In this document: positions 17,450-27,855 of the stretch, piece by piece | Layout of the letters: the number at the start of each line of letters is the position of its first letter | Numbering within the stretch: position 1 is the stretch's first letter | DNA from: Candidatus Dadabacteria bacterium | GTDB lineage: Bacteria > Bdellovibrionota_C > UBA2361 > J046 | Assembly (NCBI GenBank): GCA_003696425.1 | Contig: RFHI01000029.1 | Location: forward strand, 1-39,033 | Direction of reading: 5' to 3' | DNA length: 39,033 nt | The notes under the pieces: generated by a model | What the model saw: only the letters and a program-made list of their open reading frames with translations | The model's database searches: none | What the model was told of the DNA's origin: nothing | Program-made: the position numbers and the translations under genes

Positions 17450-19465
17450 CTAAAACGTATAATCCACCCTTACATAAAAGGAGCGCTCAACCTCAGCCGG
17501 TAATACATTTATAAAGTCCGCTATATACTCAGCATGCTGATCGTGCAGAAGGTTCTGGCCAACAAGCGAAATCTCAAGCTCGTCACTGTAGTTCCAGCCA
17601 AGCCTGGCATCGAGGTCGATATAGGACTCAATACCGTACCCCGGAATACTGTCAACATAGCGAAACATAGAATCAAGCTCAAAGTCATGCGGAAGATTTA
17701 TAAGCGACCTGAGGGTGGCCTTATGCTCCGGATTACGTGTCTCCTGGAGGGCTGCAACCGTATCCGTACTTCCCGGATCAAGAGTTACATCATTACGCAC
17801 ATACGAATAACTGCCCTGAAGCGTCCACCATTCGGTGGGACTAAAGCCTATAACCAGTTCGCCGCCATAGGTCTTAGCCTCAGCCATATTAGCGTTAATT
17901 AAAGGTAATACAAGATGCGGCACTGGAAGCGCTGCCGGAAAAGGCGCACCGCGCTCCAGGGTAAGAATACTATCATAATCATTATAAAAAAGGCTTAAAT
18001 CAAAACTAAGCGTTTCAGCCGGTTTATAACGGAGGCCCGCTTCGTAGGCTAAAAGCTTCTCTGAGTCAAAGTCATTACTTCCGGTAAAGGTTGCAGCAAT
18101 TGGCATCCCACCCGGCCCCGGTGATACTGAAATAATGAAGCTCCCGTCAGCATTAACCCTTGATGGAGTACGCACAGCGCGCGCTACCGAGGCCCAAAGT
18201 GAGAGATTGTCATTTACAAGATAACTGACCCTGGCACTCGGTTGAAACTCTGCTCCACTATAATCAGAATGCTCGTACTTAAAGCCTGCCTGAAATTGAA
18301 GCCGGCCATCCAGAAGTGAACTTTCATCCTGAATAAAAGCGCTCGGCTGATTCAAAGTGCGCTTTACAGGATCAAGCATAACGCCTGAACCAACACCTTC
18401 ATTTGTAATCTGCCTGAAACCCACACCCCAGATAATCTGATTCCAGTCCGTTAGGCTAAAGCGGTGATCGAAATCAAGATCGTAAGTTTCAGTAAGATGG
18501 GAAATAATAATCTCATCACGGTCAACTCTGTCATAAAAGAGTTGCAGGCTGCTCTCTGAACCGGACTTGAATTTATGCTCCCAGCGGGCTAATACGTTGC
18601 CGCCTTTAAAATTCCGTTCGCCGGAAAACGTAGTAGTAAAAGGCGGAGTGAATGATGGACTGGTAGCAGCAAAATCTGTCTGGCCGTTGAATATATCACC
18701 CTGAAAGGTCAGGTGATCATTTGCTGAATACCTGTGATCAACTCTGAAACCACCTCTTGTAGCATGCCAGTCATCAAAGACATCACCCCCGTCGGGACTG
18801 GCAGAGTCGTCCATATTATCATAATCAGCATAAATCCTTGCGCTGGTGTTCTCCCCGAGCTTTCTGCCGTAACGGATAGTCCCTTCGCCAGGATGTTCGC
18901 TTCCGGCAAGACCGCTTATAAGAGTACCTTCGGTCTCATCTGCGCTTTTTGTAATAATATTAATCACACCGGCTACTGCATTAGAGCCCCACATACTGGC
19001 CCCCGGCCCGCGTATAACTTCAATGCGCTTTATGTCCTGAAGCGGATAATCAGGCTGCTCCCAGAAAACACCTGAAAAAAGCGGAGTATAAACCGAGCGC
19101 CCGTCAATTAAGACCAGGAGCTGGTTGGCAAAGAGACTGTTATCGCCGCGCGATGCAATTGCCCATTTATTGGCATCAATCTGGGCCACGTGCAGCCCGG
19201 GCACCATCCGCAAAAGCTCCGGTATGCTGGTGGCTCCTGAGCGCCTTATATCCTGTTCAGTAATAACAAAAATAGCACTCGGCGCTGTAAAAAGCTTCTC
19301 GGCCTTCTTTGAGACCGAGGTAATTTCCACCTGCATAAGCTCTTCTAAGTCAAGATTAAGCAGGTCTTCCGCCTCAACATCTCCAGGCGCTGCCTGTGTC
19401 GGGCCTGCCGCAATATACACCAGAATAATTAACAGCCAGGGCGCCTTTCTTATTGCATCCAGCAT
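17450..19465 (-). CDS. TonB-dependent receptor
   Basis: Plug domain (VITEQDIRRSGATSIPELLRMVPGL, LVLIDGRSVYTPLFSGVFWE, IKRIEVIRGPGASMWGSNAVAGVINIITK) and C-terminal barrel ending YVRVDYTF. Confidence 0.93.
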   Translation of the reverse strand: MLDAIRKAPWLLIILVYIAAGPTQAAPGDVEAEDLLNLDLEELMQVEITSVSKKAEKLFTAPSAIFVITEQDIRRSGATSIPELLRMVPGLHVAQIDANKWAIASRGDNSLFANQLLVLIDGRSVYTPLFSGVFWEQPDYPLQDIKRIEVIRGPGASMWGSNAVAGVINIITKSADETEGTLISGLAGSEHPGEGTIRYGRKLGENTSARIYADYDNMDDSASPDGGDVFDDWHATRGGFRVDHRYSANDHLTFQGDIFNGQTDFAATSPSFTPPFTTTFSGERNFKGGNVLARWEHKFKSGSESSLQLFYDRVDRDEIIISHLTETYDLDFDHRFSLTDWNQIIWGVGFRQITNEGVGSGVMLDPVKRTLNQPSAFIQDESSLLDGRLQFQAGFKYEHSDYSGAEFQPSARVSYLVNDNLSLWASVARAVRTPSRVNADGSFIISVSPGPGGMPIAATFTGSNDFDSEKLLAYEAGLRYKPAETLSFDLSLFYNDYDSILTLERGAPFPAALPVPHLVLPLINANMAEAKTYGGELVIGFSPTEWWTLQGSYSYVRNDVTLDPGSTDTVAALQETRNPEHKATLRSLINLPHDFELDSMFRYVDSIPGYGIESYIDLDARLGWNYSDELEISLVGQNLLHDQHAEYIADFINVLPAEVERSFYVRVDYTF

Positions 19466-19501
19466 CGTATCTCTCCAGCAAAAAAGAACATAAAACAAAA
19501 A

Positions 19502-20077
19502 CTAAATATTCTTAATCCGCGCCAGCCTTAAGACCCGCGAGCTCATAAAGAGTCCGGCCCGGTCAAGCGCGGCCTTATTTACCTCAAAGCGAAGATGATT
19601 ATCTTCTACAAAAAACCGTATGATACCACCCTTATCTAAAAAATCGTCACTCTCGCCGATAGTTAACGTCTGATTGCCTGCAGATTTAAGAAGCCCTTCA
19701 GAATTTCCGGTATCAAGCGCAACAAAGAGTACTTCACACCCTGAAACGCCTGTGGAATCATTTACTGCTTTTACTGAAACTTTTTTACCTGCTGCTGATT
19801 TGCCGTTAAGTGCAGAGAAAGCCGCAAGCGGCGACTCGCCTGCCACGCATACAGTTATATCATCGCCATTCTTTTTAAAGTCGGTAAACTTAATAAAGTT
19901 AAAAACAAAACCGGCTTTAAGACGGTATTCAAGCCCGTCAGCCAGAGCATTTCCGGGGAAAATAAACAGGCACAAAAATACTAAAAAAGTTATTAGGGCC
20001 GACCAGGCGGCAACCGATCTGGCTGTAGCTTTGAGAGTAAAATATTTTAGTTTCCTATTAACAAACACAGTACTCAA
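19502..20077 (-). CDS. YfiR family (DUF4154) protein
   Basis: LEYRLKAGFVFNFIKFTDF, CVAGESP, GCEVLFVA, LTIGESDDFLDKGGIIRFFVEDNHLRFEVNKAALDRAGLFMSSRVLRLARI. Confidence 0.88.
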   Translation of the reverse strand: MSTVFVNRKLKYFTLKATARSVAAWSALITFLVFLCLFIFPGNALADGLEYRLKAGFVFNFIKFTDFKKNGDDITVCVAGESPLAAFSALNGKSAAGKKVSVKAVNDSTGVSGCEVLFVALDTGNSEGLLKSAGNQTLTIGESDDFLDKGGIIRFFVEDNHLRFEVNKAALDRAGLFMSSRVLRLARIKNI

Positions 20078-20131
20078 AATTAAAACTTTGGCCTCCTAGC
20101 CAGGGCCAGCGGAGCCAGTTATGATCGTCCA

Positions 20132-20185
20132 GGTCTACGTAGACGTGACCGTGCACGTATACGGTCACGTTGACGTCTACGATCC
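20132..20185. repeat. CGTCTACG-related long imperfect palindrome, copy 6
   Basis: CGTAGACGTGACCGT (20138-20152) against ACGGTCACGT...CGTCTACG (20161-20181), with a 6-nt insertion in the right arm. Confidence 0.8.
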
Positions 20186-20555
20186 CTAAATCATACTCTT
20201 TTACAGTCCCAACCCCTAAGCAATATGGCACAAAATTAGGCTTACACATCGTAACTGGGGATCCACTACACGTTACCATATAAGCAGCCGTTCTTTCCCC
20301 TTTCAATTACTGGCAATTAGATGCCTGCTAACCGGAAGACAGTTAACAGTTTTAACCGATTAGAGTGTCGTAAATTCCCGTATTTTTAAGCAGAAACGTG
20401 CTAAGAAACAGCTAACTTCATAATATAGGGTACTAATTCTTGCTCTTCTCTTAAGGCTGTGTGCCGGCAGGCTGGCTCCAACCACCCTAATTTCAGCTTA
20501 TGAAAAAGCACCAAAATGCCGAAAACAGCATTATAGATTTAAAAATCAGGCGGTT

Positions 20556-22586
20556 ATGAATTCAGAGCTGATTACAGACGGGCTTAAGCACGAACGCAGT
20601 TCCCTTGCTTTGCGCTTTCGAAAGGCCTCTCTTGCAAACAAGCTGAGAATACTGCTTCTCCTGTCAACGCTTTTAATAACCCTGCTTGTACTTGTTACTA
20701 CCGTCGCCAAGGATCTCTATCTCATACAGTCACGGCTGAGAGCCGAAGCAGCCACACGCGCCCGCATTATGGCAGAAAATATAGCGCCGGCTCTCCTCTT
20801 TCTGGATAAAGAGGCTGCCCGCGCAACTTTAAAAACACTCTCCAAAGATCCGGCCTTTGTATCAGCGCAGGTACTTAATAAAAACGGCGAGCTTTTTAGT
20901 GCCTACCCGAAAAGCAGCCGCGTGTTGATGCCGGCATCCGGGGAATATCAGAGCTGGGAAAACTATACTCCCTACCTCTATATCGGAACTCCCATTACAA
21001 GTCAGGGCGAACATATCGGGGCACTTTACATCAAGACCTCCTTAAAAGACATTTACCGCGCCCTGCTGATAGATGTTATTTTTGCAGTCGGCCTGTTTTT
21101 ACTTGCTTTGCTTATCTTTAACCGTTTCAATGCCAGCGCTAAAAAATATATAGCCGAGCCTCTCAGTGCCCTGGTTAAAACTCTTGACAGCGTGACCACT
21201 ACTAAAGACTATTCCAGGCGCTCCCCCAAGCTCTTTCAGGACGAGATCGGTCACCTGGTTGACTGTGTAAACCGCATGCTGGCAACTGTCGAAATTCAGA
21301 CCCGCGAGCTTGAAGAATCCCAGCAGGTTCTCGAAAAGCGGGTAGAAGAGCGCACCCGCGAGCTAACAGAACAGGCGCGTGAGCTTATTGCCGCGCGCGA
21401 TGCTGCCCAGGCAGCCGTTAAGGCAAAAAGCGAATTCCTGGCCAATATGAGCCATGAGATCCGCACCCCCATGAACGGTATAATCGGTATGACAGATCTT
21501 CTGCTCGACAGCGGGCTTAAGGACTCCCAGCGCGAGCTTGCCGAAACAGTTAAAAGCTCAGCTGATGCTCTGCTTACCATAATTAATGACATCCTCGATT
21601 TTTCAAAAATTGAGGCCGGAAAGCTCTTACTTTCTCCGCGCGAATTCCGGCTGGACACCGTAACAACCGACATTGAAAAGTTGCTTAAGACCAAGTTTGA
21701 TGAAAAATCACTTGAGTACGTAACTTCAATAGCTCCTGATGTGCCGCTTGGGCTTTACGGCGACGATCTGCGACTCAGGCAGGTGTTAATTAATATGCTT
21801 GGAAACGCTATCAAGTTCACTCCCGCAGGCGGCGGCATAGTGCTGCTGGTGGAAAAGGTTTCCGCAACCGGTACCAATACAACCATCCGCTTTTCAGTTG
21901 CTGATTCCGGCATAGGCATTGAGCCTGAAAAGCAGCCCGGAATTTTTGAGGCCTTTACCCAGGCTGATTCGTCAACAACCCGCCTCTATGGTGGTACAGG
22001 GCTTGGGCTGAGTATCTCGTCACAACTGGTTAAAATGATGGGCGGTGAAATCACTCTTGAGAGCCGCCCGGGTGTTGGAAGCGTATTTTCATTTACTGTT
22101 ACCATGCCGACCCTTGACGTACGCCAAGAAGAAGAAGAAGAAGTAACTGTTACCCGTGATTGTAGTGACCCGGCCTGTGTAAAAATCCTTCTGGCAGAAG
22201 ATAACAAGGTAAATCAGAAACTCTTTTTAAAAATCCTCGATAAAGAAGGCTACCAGGTTAAGCTTGCAAATAACGGCCAGGAGGCAATTGAGCTATATGA
22301 GTCTGAAGACTTTGATCTTATTCTGATGGATATTCAGATGCCGATAGTAAGCGGCCTTGAGGCTACCGGTGCTATCCGTGAAAAAGAAAAGCAAAGCGGC
22401 CGCCATATTCCAATTGTAGCGCTTACCGCCAATGCCATGGCCGGGGACCGCGAGCGCTTCCTTTCGGCCGGTATGGATGCTTACCTGGCTAAACCGATTA
22501 AAAGGCAGGAGTTTCTGGAAGTAATAAAGAGCATTACAGCCGTGGGCGCTGCCCCGGGCGAACCCACGCAATCTGCCGCACGGTAA
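20556..22586 (+). CDS. Hybrid sensor histidine kinase with receiver domain (CHASE8-like sensor, HAMP)
   Basis: SHEIRTPMNGIIGMTDLLLDS H-box, N/G boxes, C-terminal REC (ILLAEDNKVNQKL...LILMDIQMPIVSGLEA...AYLAKPI). Confidence 0.93.
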   Translation: MNSELITDGLKHERSSLALRFRKASLANKLRILLLLSTLLITLLVLVTTVAKDLYLIQSRLRAEAATRARIMAENIAPALLFLDKEAARATLKTLSKDPAFVSAQVLNKNGELFSAYPKSSRVLMPASGEYQSWENYTPYLYIGTPITSQGEHIGALYIKTSLKDIYRALLIDVIFAVGLFLLALLIFNRFNASAKKYIAEPLSALVKTLDSVTTTKDYSRRSPKLFQDEIGHLVDCVNRMLATVEIQTRELEESQQVLEKRVEERTRELTEQARELIAARDAAQAAVKAKSEFLANMSHEIRTPMNGIIGMTDLLLDSGLKDSQRELAETVKSSADALLTIINDILDFSKIEAGKLLLSPREFRLDTVTTDIEKLLKTKFDEKSLEYVTSIAPDVPLGLYGDDLRLRQVLINMLGNAIKFTPAGGGIVLLVEKVSATGTNTTIRFSVADSGIGIEPEKQPGIFEAFTQADSSTTRLYGGTGLGLSISSQLVKMMGGEITLESRPGVGSVFSFTVTMPTLDVRQEEEEEVTVTRDCSDPACVKILLAEDNKVNQKLFLKILDKEGYQVKLANNGQEAIELYESEDFDLILMDIQMPIVSGLEATGAIREKEKQSGRHIPIVALTANAMAGDRERFLSAGMDAYLAKPIKRQEFLEVIKSITAVGAAPGEPTQSAAR

Positions 22587-22849
22587 GCGCTCTTCAATCA
22601 GCCGCAGCAGGCCTAAAATCAAGCTGAACAGTCATACGGAAAATCCGGAATTTATTAATAATTACTGGACTTGGAAGTACTTTATTGTCTAGTATTACGC
22701 CAAGATTTTTACGTAAGCTTGGCTATTATTATCCGGAGCAATTGCGAATTTTTTTGTGGCTCGTCCGCGTAAGATTAAATGGCTGTATAACTCCGTCTTC
22801 TCCGTTCGTTATTTTGCTCCACGAAGATTTGGTGACTACTAATAATCTA

Positions 22850-25800
22850 ATGAGCAGAACAGTTCGTGCCTTTAGTATAATTCTGATTACCCTGTTGGCC
22901 TTCCCGTTATTAGCGAGTTCGGCTTATGCTGAAAGCCGGCGTCTTGAGCCGGTAACCCTTCAGCTAAAATGGTACCACCAGTTTCAGTTTGCCGGATTCT
23001 ATGCCGCAAAGCTTAAAGGTTATTATCGTGATGAGGGCCTTGATGTAACAATTCGCGAGAGAATTGGCGATGAGGATCACCTTCAGGATGTTATTCAGGG
23101 AGTTGCCGAGTACGGTGTAAGCGGCCCTGAGCTTCTCTACGGTCGTCTTAAGGGGCTTCCGCTGGTAGCGCTGGCTGTAATCTTTCAGCACTCGCCCTAC
23201 GTTCTGATTACCCGCGCAAAAGATAATATCCGTACTCCGGCCGATCTAAGCGGCAAAAAGGTAATGATCTCAGACGCGCTTGAGCGCAACATGTTTATTG
23301 CCATGTTTAAAAAGGCGGGTGTGCCCTGGGATAGCATAAATATTGTAAAGCATACGCGCTCGGTTAACGAGCTGGCGGAAGGAAAAGTCGCGGCCATGTC
23401 AGGTTACATGACCACCCAGGGTATAAGCCTGAAACTGCGTGGAATCGAGCCTTATTACATTAAACCAATTGATTACGGCATTGACTGTTACGGCGATACG
23501 CTTTTTACCACTGAAGAGGAGCTTAAAAACCACCCCGACCGCGTAGATGCGATGATTAGAGCCTCTATTAGGGGCTGGGAATATGCACTCTCTCATGAAA
23601 ACGAGGTTATCGACCATATTCTGACGCTTCCGGGTGTTAAAGAGCGCGGCATAACCCGCACCAGGCTCGAACTTGAAGCCCAGGCAACCCGCCCCGCTAT
23701 TATGCCCCAGCTCATTGAGATCGGCCATATGAACCCTGCCCGCTGGAATAATATGGCTCGGCTACTGGCTGAAACCGGCCTGGTTAGTCCTGACTTTTCG
23801 CTTGAGGGGTTTATGTACAGCCCCAAAGTTAAATTGGACTATACACCTTATTACATATTGGCTGCTGCCGTTCTGCTGCTTCTCGGTATTGTCTTTATAG
23901 TAACCCGCTGGAATAAACAGCTGAAAAAATCTGTAGAGGCTCGCACCCGGCAGCTTGAGTGCAGCACCAAGCAGATCAAAGCCTTCTTTCAGGCCTCGCC
24001 TGATATTATGTTTTTCCTAAAACCTGATGGAACAATCTTTGGCTATAACTGTGGTGATCCAACCCAGCTTTATCTTAAGCCGGAAGATTTTATGGGGCGA
24101 AGAATGCAGGATCTTTTACCTGCCGATTCTGCCCGAAGGTTTAAAGAAGCTATTGAATTAATCAACACCAGCGGGGAGATGCAAACCTTTGAATACCAGC
24201 TAAGGGTTCCAGCCGGCCTGCACTGGTTTGAGGCCAGGCTGGTAAAGGCAAAAGATGGCGACCTGGCTACGATTGTACGAAACATTACAGATAGAAAAAT
24301 TACTGACAGTTCGCTTCGCGAACAGGCTGCGCGCCTTAAGCGGGCACAGGAGATCTCGCAGCTTGGCTTTATCGAATGGAATGTTGATACGAACGAGATA
24401 TTCTGGTCAGAGCAAACCTACAGGATATTTGGCGTCAGTGAAGACATACCTCCAACTTTTGAAAGTACCATAGAGCGGGTACATCCCGATGACCGCGATC
24501 TGGTAGTCTCAAGGCTTAAGCTCGCCTCGGAAGGAAAGCAGGAATACGATATAGATCACCGTATTGTAACTCCCGCCGGTGAGGTGCGTTATGTACACGG
24601 CGTTGCTGATCTTCGGACAAACATAAATGGTGAGCGGCTGCTGGTAGGAACAATGCACGATATAAGCGACCGGGTAAAAGCAGAAGAGCAGAATGCTCTT
24701 CTTGAGTCCCAGCTTCAGCAGGCCCAAAAGCTGGAAACGCTTGGCACGCTGGCCGGCGGGATAGCACATGACTTTAATAATATTCTCTCTCCCCTGATCG
24801 GATACCTTGAGCTTGCACTGGGAGATGATGCGGTTAAAGGTGATCTTAAGGAGTACCTGGATAGAGCCTACCAGTCTGCCAAAAGAGGGGCACGCCTGGC
24901 TAAGCAAATTCTGCTCTTTAGCGGGAAAAGCACACAGCGCCTGGCCCCCTGTTACCTGCAGGAGACAGTTGAAGATGCCCTTGAGCTTTTGCGGGCTACA
25001 ATACCTGCAAATATTGAGCTTAAAAAAGAGATATCAAACGATTGCCCGCCTGTGATGACTGATCCTATTCAGATTCACCAGATTATAATGAACCTGGGCA
25101 CCAACGCCGCACACGCCATGCGTCCCACTGGAGGCAGGCTGACCGTGTCGCTCTCAGAGGCTACAGTTGATCGGAGTGTTTCCGCCCAGCGCCCCAATCT
25201 CAAACCCGGGCGTTATGTCAGGATTACCGTAAAAGATACCGGCTGTGGCATGGATGAAAAAACGCTGTCGTCAATTTTTGATCCGTTCTTTACCACCAAA
25301 CCTGCAGGCGAAGGTACCGGTCTGGGGCTTGCCGTGGTTCATGGAATTGTTCAAAAGCATGGCGGCGATATTATCGTTGAAAGCGCTCCAGACCGCGGCA
25401 CAACTTTCAGTGTCTATCTTCCGCCCACAGACAAATTACCGGAGAAGAAAGAGTCTTCACCGACTACAAACCTGCACGGCAGAGAGAGGATTCTACTGGT
25501 GGATGATGAGGAACTGATTGCTGAAGTCAGTAAAGAGATGCTTGAGCAGCTTGGATATCAGGTAACAATTTGCACCGCCGGAAGGGCTGCGCTTGAAAAG
25601 CTCCGCAACAACCCGGCCGGCTTTGACCTTGTGGTAACCGATCTCTCAATGCATGATATTACCGGTAGCGAGCTGGCCAGGGAGATTGAGAGTATCTGCC
25701 CGGGCATGCCGGTTATTCTTACAAGCGGCTATTCTGTTCAGGGTGATAGCGGCGACCTTAACGGAACTATCCGCGCCTTTCTAGCCAAGCCCTTTGGCAT

Positions 25801-25864
25801 TCGTGAGCTGGCAGCAACGATACGGAAGGTGCTGGACAGTTCTGTAATTAAAGCACGTACATAA
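22850..25864 (+). CDS. Hybrid histidine kinase with NMT1/THI5-like periplasmic binding domain, PAS domains and receiver
   Basis: VTLQLKWYHQFQFAGFYAAKLKGYYRDEGLDVTI (NMT1-like), TM, PAS/PAC, LAGGIAHDFNNILSPLIGYLELA H-box, REC (ILLVDDEELIAEV...LVVTDLSMHDITG). Start moved to Met before the signal peptide. Confidence 0.92.
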   Translation: MSRTVRAFSIILITLLAFPLLASSAYAESRRLEPVTLQLKWYHQFQFAGFYAAKLKGYYRDEGLDVTIRERIGDEDHLQDVIQGVAEYGVSGPELLYGRLKGLPLVALAVIFQHSPYVLITRAKDNIRTPADLSGKKVMISDALERNMFIAMFKKAGVPWDSINIVKHTRSVNELAEGKVAAMSGYMTTQGISLKLRGIEPYYIKPIDYGIDCYGDTLFTTEEELKNHPDRVDAMIRASIRGWEYALSHENEVIDHILTLPGVKERGITRTRLELEAQATRPAIMPQLIEIGHMNPARWNNMARLLAETGLVSPDFSLEGFMYSPKVKLDYTPYYILAAAVLLLLGIVFIVTRWNKQLKKSVEARTRQLECSTKQIKAFFQASPDIMFFLKPDGTIFGYNCGDPTQLYLKPEDFMGRRMQDLLPADSARRFKEAIELINTSGEMQTFEYQLRVPAGLHWFEARLVKAKDGDLATIVRNITDRKITDSSLREQAARLKRAQEISQLGFIEWNVDTNEIFWSEQTYRIFGVSEDIPPTFESTIERVHPDDRDLVVSRLKLASEGKQEYDIDHRIVTPAGEVRYVHGVADLRTNINGERLLVGTMHDISDRVKAEEQNALLESQLQQAQKLETLGTLAGGIAHDFNNILSPLIGYLELALGDDAVKGDLKEYLDRAYQSAKRGARLAKQILLFSGKSTQRLAPCYLQETVEDALELLRATIPANIELKKEISNDCPPVMTDPIQIHQIIMNLGTNAAHAMRPTGGRLTVSLSEATVDRSVSAQRPNLKPGRYVRITVKDTGCGMDEKTLSSIFDPFFTTKPAGEGTGLGLAVVHGIVQKHGGDIIVESAPDRGTTFSVYLPPTDKLPEKKESSPTTNLHGRERILLVDDEELIAEVSKEMLEQLGYQVTICTAGRAALEKLRNNPAGFDLVVTDLSMHDITGSELAREIESICPGMPVILTSGYSVQGDSGDLNGTIRAFLAKPFGIRELAATIRKVLDSSVIKART

Positions 25865-26019
25865 ATACCTCTGGCTGCTTCATTGCCAGCAGTGACCTCT
25901 GCCGCCTGCAACTGCCGGATTGCCTCAAGTCCTGAATTACACAATAATATTCTGGTTTTTAAGAATATACTAAGTATATAGCCGGAGTTATCCGGGAGTT
26001 AACGCAGGGTATTCTTTCG

Positions 26020-27795
26020 TTGAGCCAAGCTGTCAATAAACAACATACGCGTCTCGGTGAATGGCACTCCACCGCTATCTGCGGAAACGATATTACCAGC
26101 AGCTGCCTGTATGTATCAGCACTGGCGCTTCTTTGGGCCGGGCCATTGGCGCCAGTTGCCTTAATTATCGTAGCTGCAGTACTCTGGCTCTTTCGCGGCA
26201 TTTACGCCGAAGTAGTCGGAGCGCTGCCGCTAAATGGTGGTGCCTATAATGCGCTCTTAAATACTACCAGTAAATTTAAGGCCAGTATTGCTGCCTGTCT
26301 TACTATACTCTCTTATCTGGCCACCTCTGTTATCTCTGCCTCAGAGGCAGTAGAATATGGCGCAAGTGTTGTAAGGCAACTCGCTGGAACAGATCTTCCT
26401 CATTTTCAGATTATGCTGGGCACTGTGCTGCTGCTTAGTGCTTTTGCTTATCTTACAATCCGCGGTATTGGCGAAAGTGCTCAGGTGGCACTGGCCATTT
26501 TTATTTTTCATATGACTACGCTCTCGCTTCTGGTAATTTTTGGGCTTTACTGGATATTTCAAAACGGCACGGGGGTTTTTGCTTCAAACCTGGCGCAGCC
26601 CGCTCCACGCCCCAGCTCACATCCGCTTCTGTTTGGGTTTGCTGTGGCAATGCTTGGAATATCGGGTTTCGAAAGCTCAGCTAACTTTGTAGAAGAGCAA
26701 AAACCGGGGGTTTTTCCTAAAACACTGAGGAACATGTGGGCTGCAGTTAGCTTCTTTAATCCTACTATCTGCTGCCTGGCACTGGCAGTTATTCCGCTTA
26801 CTGCTGTTGAACCGCACAAGGAAGCACTGCTGGCGCACCTTGGGGAACTGACAGGTGGAAGCTGGCTCGGGCTTATGGTCTCACTTGATGCCGCGCTGGT
26901 TTTATCAGGTGCTGTGCTTACAAGTTTCGTGGGCGTTACTGGTCTTGTACACCGCATGACCCTTGACCGCTGTCTGCCCCAGCTTCTGCTAAGGACTGGC
27001 CGCTACGGCACGTTCTACAGGATCATTGTTACGTTTCTTATTCTATCAGCAGCACTTGTATTTGTAGCAGGCGATCTGAACAACCTTGCCGGTGTTTATA
27101 CCATTTCATTTTTATCGGTAATGGCGCTTTTTGTATATGGTAACGTACTTCTTAAAATCAAAAGAGCGCGTTTGCCGCGGCCTACGCGGGTTTCATGGCT
27201 TACGCTGCTGATTGCCTTTACGGCAGTTGCAACCGGAGTTATTTGCAACGTCATTCTGGAAATTAAATTTGTCCAGATATTTCTTATTTATTTTGTACCA
27301 GCACTACTGATTGTAACAGTGATGCTGCTTAGAATTGAAATTCTTAAGTTTGCCATTTTTGTTCTTAAAGCAATTACAAGAAAGCTGGGTATTATGACCC
27401 GCAGGCTGACCCTGGCAATGACCAGAAAAATTGAGGAGATTAACTCACAGACAGTTGTATTTTTTACACGTGGAAGCGACATATCCAATTTAAATGAAGC
27501 CATGTTGTATGTCCGTAAAAACGAACACACTAACCGGATAAAAATTGTTACTGTAGTAGACAAAGGCAGCAAACCACCCGAACGTCTGGCTGAAGACCTT
27601 AAGTTTCTGGACCGGGTTTATCCTGAAATTGATATTGAATACGTGGAAGAGCATGGCAAATTCAGTCCTGAACTTGTAAAAGAGCTTTCCAAAAAATGGA
27701 AAATTCCGCTGAACTTTATGTTTATCGGCGCACCCAGCGATCATTTTCCGCACAACCTGGCCGAGTTCGGCGGGGTAAGGTTAATTATCTCTTAG
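26020..27795 (+). CDS. APC-superfamily amino acid permease with C-terminal cytosolic domain
   Basis: Multi-TM protein with ICGNDITSSCLYVSALALLWAGPLAPVALIIVAAVLWLFRGIYAEVVGALPLNGGAYN; TTG start as in the ORF track. Confidence 0.85.
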   Translation: MSQAVNKQHTRLGEWHSTAICGNDITSSCLYVSALALLWAGPLAPVALIIVAAVLWLFRGIYAEVVGALPLNGGAYNALLNTTSKFKASIAACLTILSYLATSVISASEAVEYGASVVRQLAGTDLPHFQIMLGTVLLLSAFAYLTIRGIGESAQVALAIFIFHMTTLSLLVIFGLYWIFQNGTGVFASNLAQPAPRPSSHPLLFGFAVAMLGISGFESSANFVEEQKPGVFPKTLRNMWAAVSFFNPTICCLALAVIPLTAVEPHKEALLAHLGELTGGSWLGLMVSLDAALVLSGAVLTSFVGVTGLVHRMTLDRCLPQLLLRTGRYGTFYRIIVTFLILSAALVFVAGDLNNLAGVYTISFLSVMALFVYGNVLLKIKRARLPRPTRVSWLTLLIAFTAVATGVICNVILEIKFVQIFLIYFVPALLIVTVMLLRIEILKFAIFVLKAITRKLGIMTRRLTLAMTRKIEEINSQTVVFFTRGSDISNLNEAMLYVRKNEHTNRIKIVTVVDKGSKPPERLAEDLKFLDRVYPEIDIEYVEEHGKFSPELVKELSKKWKIPLNFMFIGAPSDHFPHNLAEFGGVRLIIS

Positions 27796-27834
27796 TGCAC
27801 ACTTTCATACCAAAACAACCGTAAAATTTTCTCT

Positions 27835-27855
27835 TAAGCCTTCGGGCTTTTATTG
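27835..27855 (+). terminator. Rho-independent-like terminator after the APC permease
   Basis: AAGCC-TTCG-GGCTT stem with UUCG loop followed by T-rich TTATT, 40 nt after the stop codon. Confidence 0.6.

Noticed and set aside
20058-20306. Minus-strand ORF of 82 aa
   Set aside because: Translation (VTVYVHGHVYVDLDDHN) comes from hairpin copy 6 and overlaps yfiR start.
22126-22144. GAA trinucleotide run in the hybrid kinase
   Set aside because: Five in-frame GAA codons in an acidic interdomain linker; ordinary, no evidence of variation.
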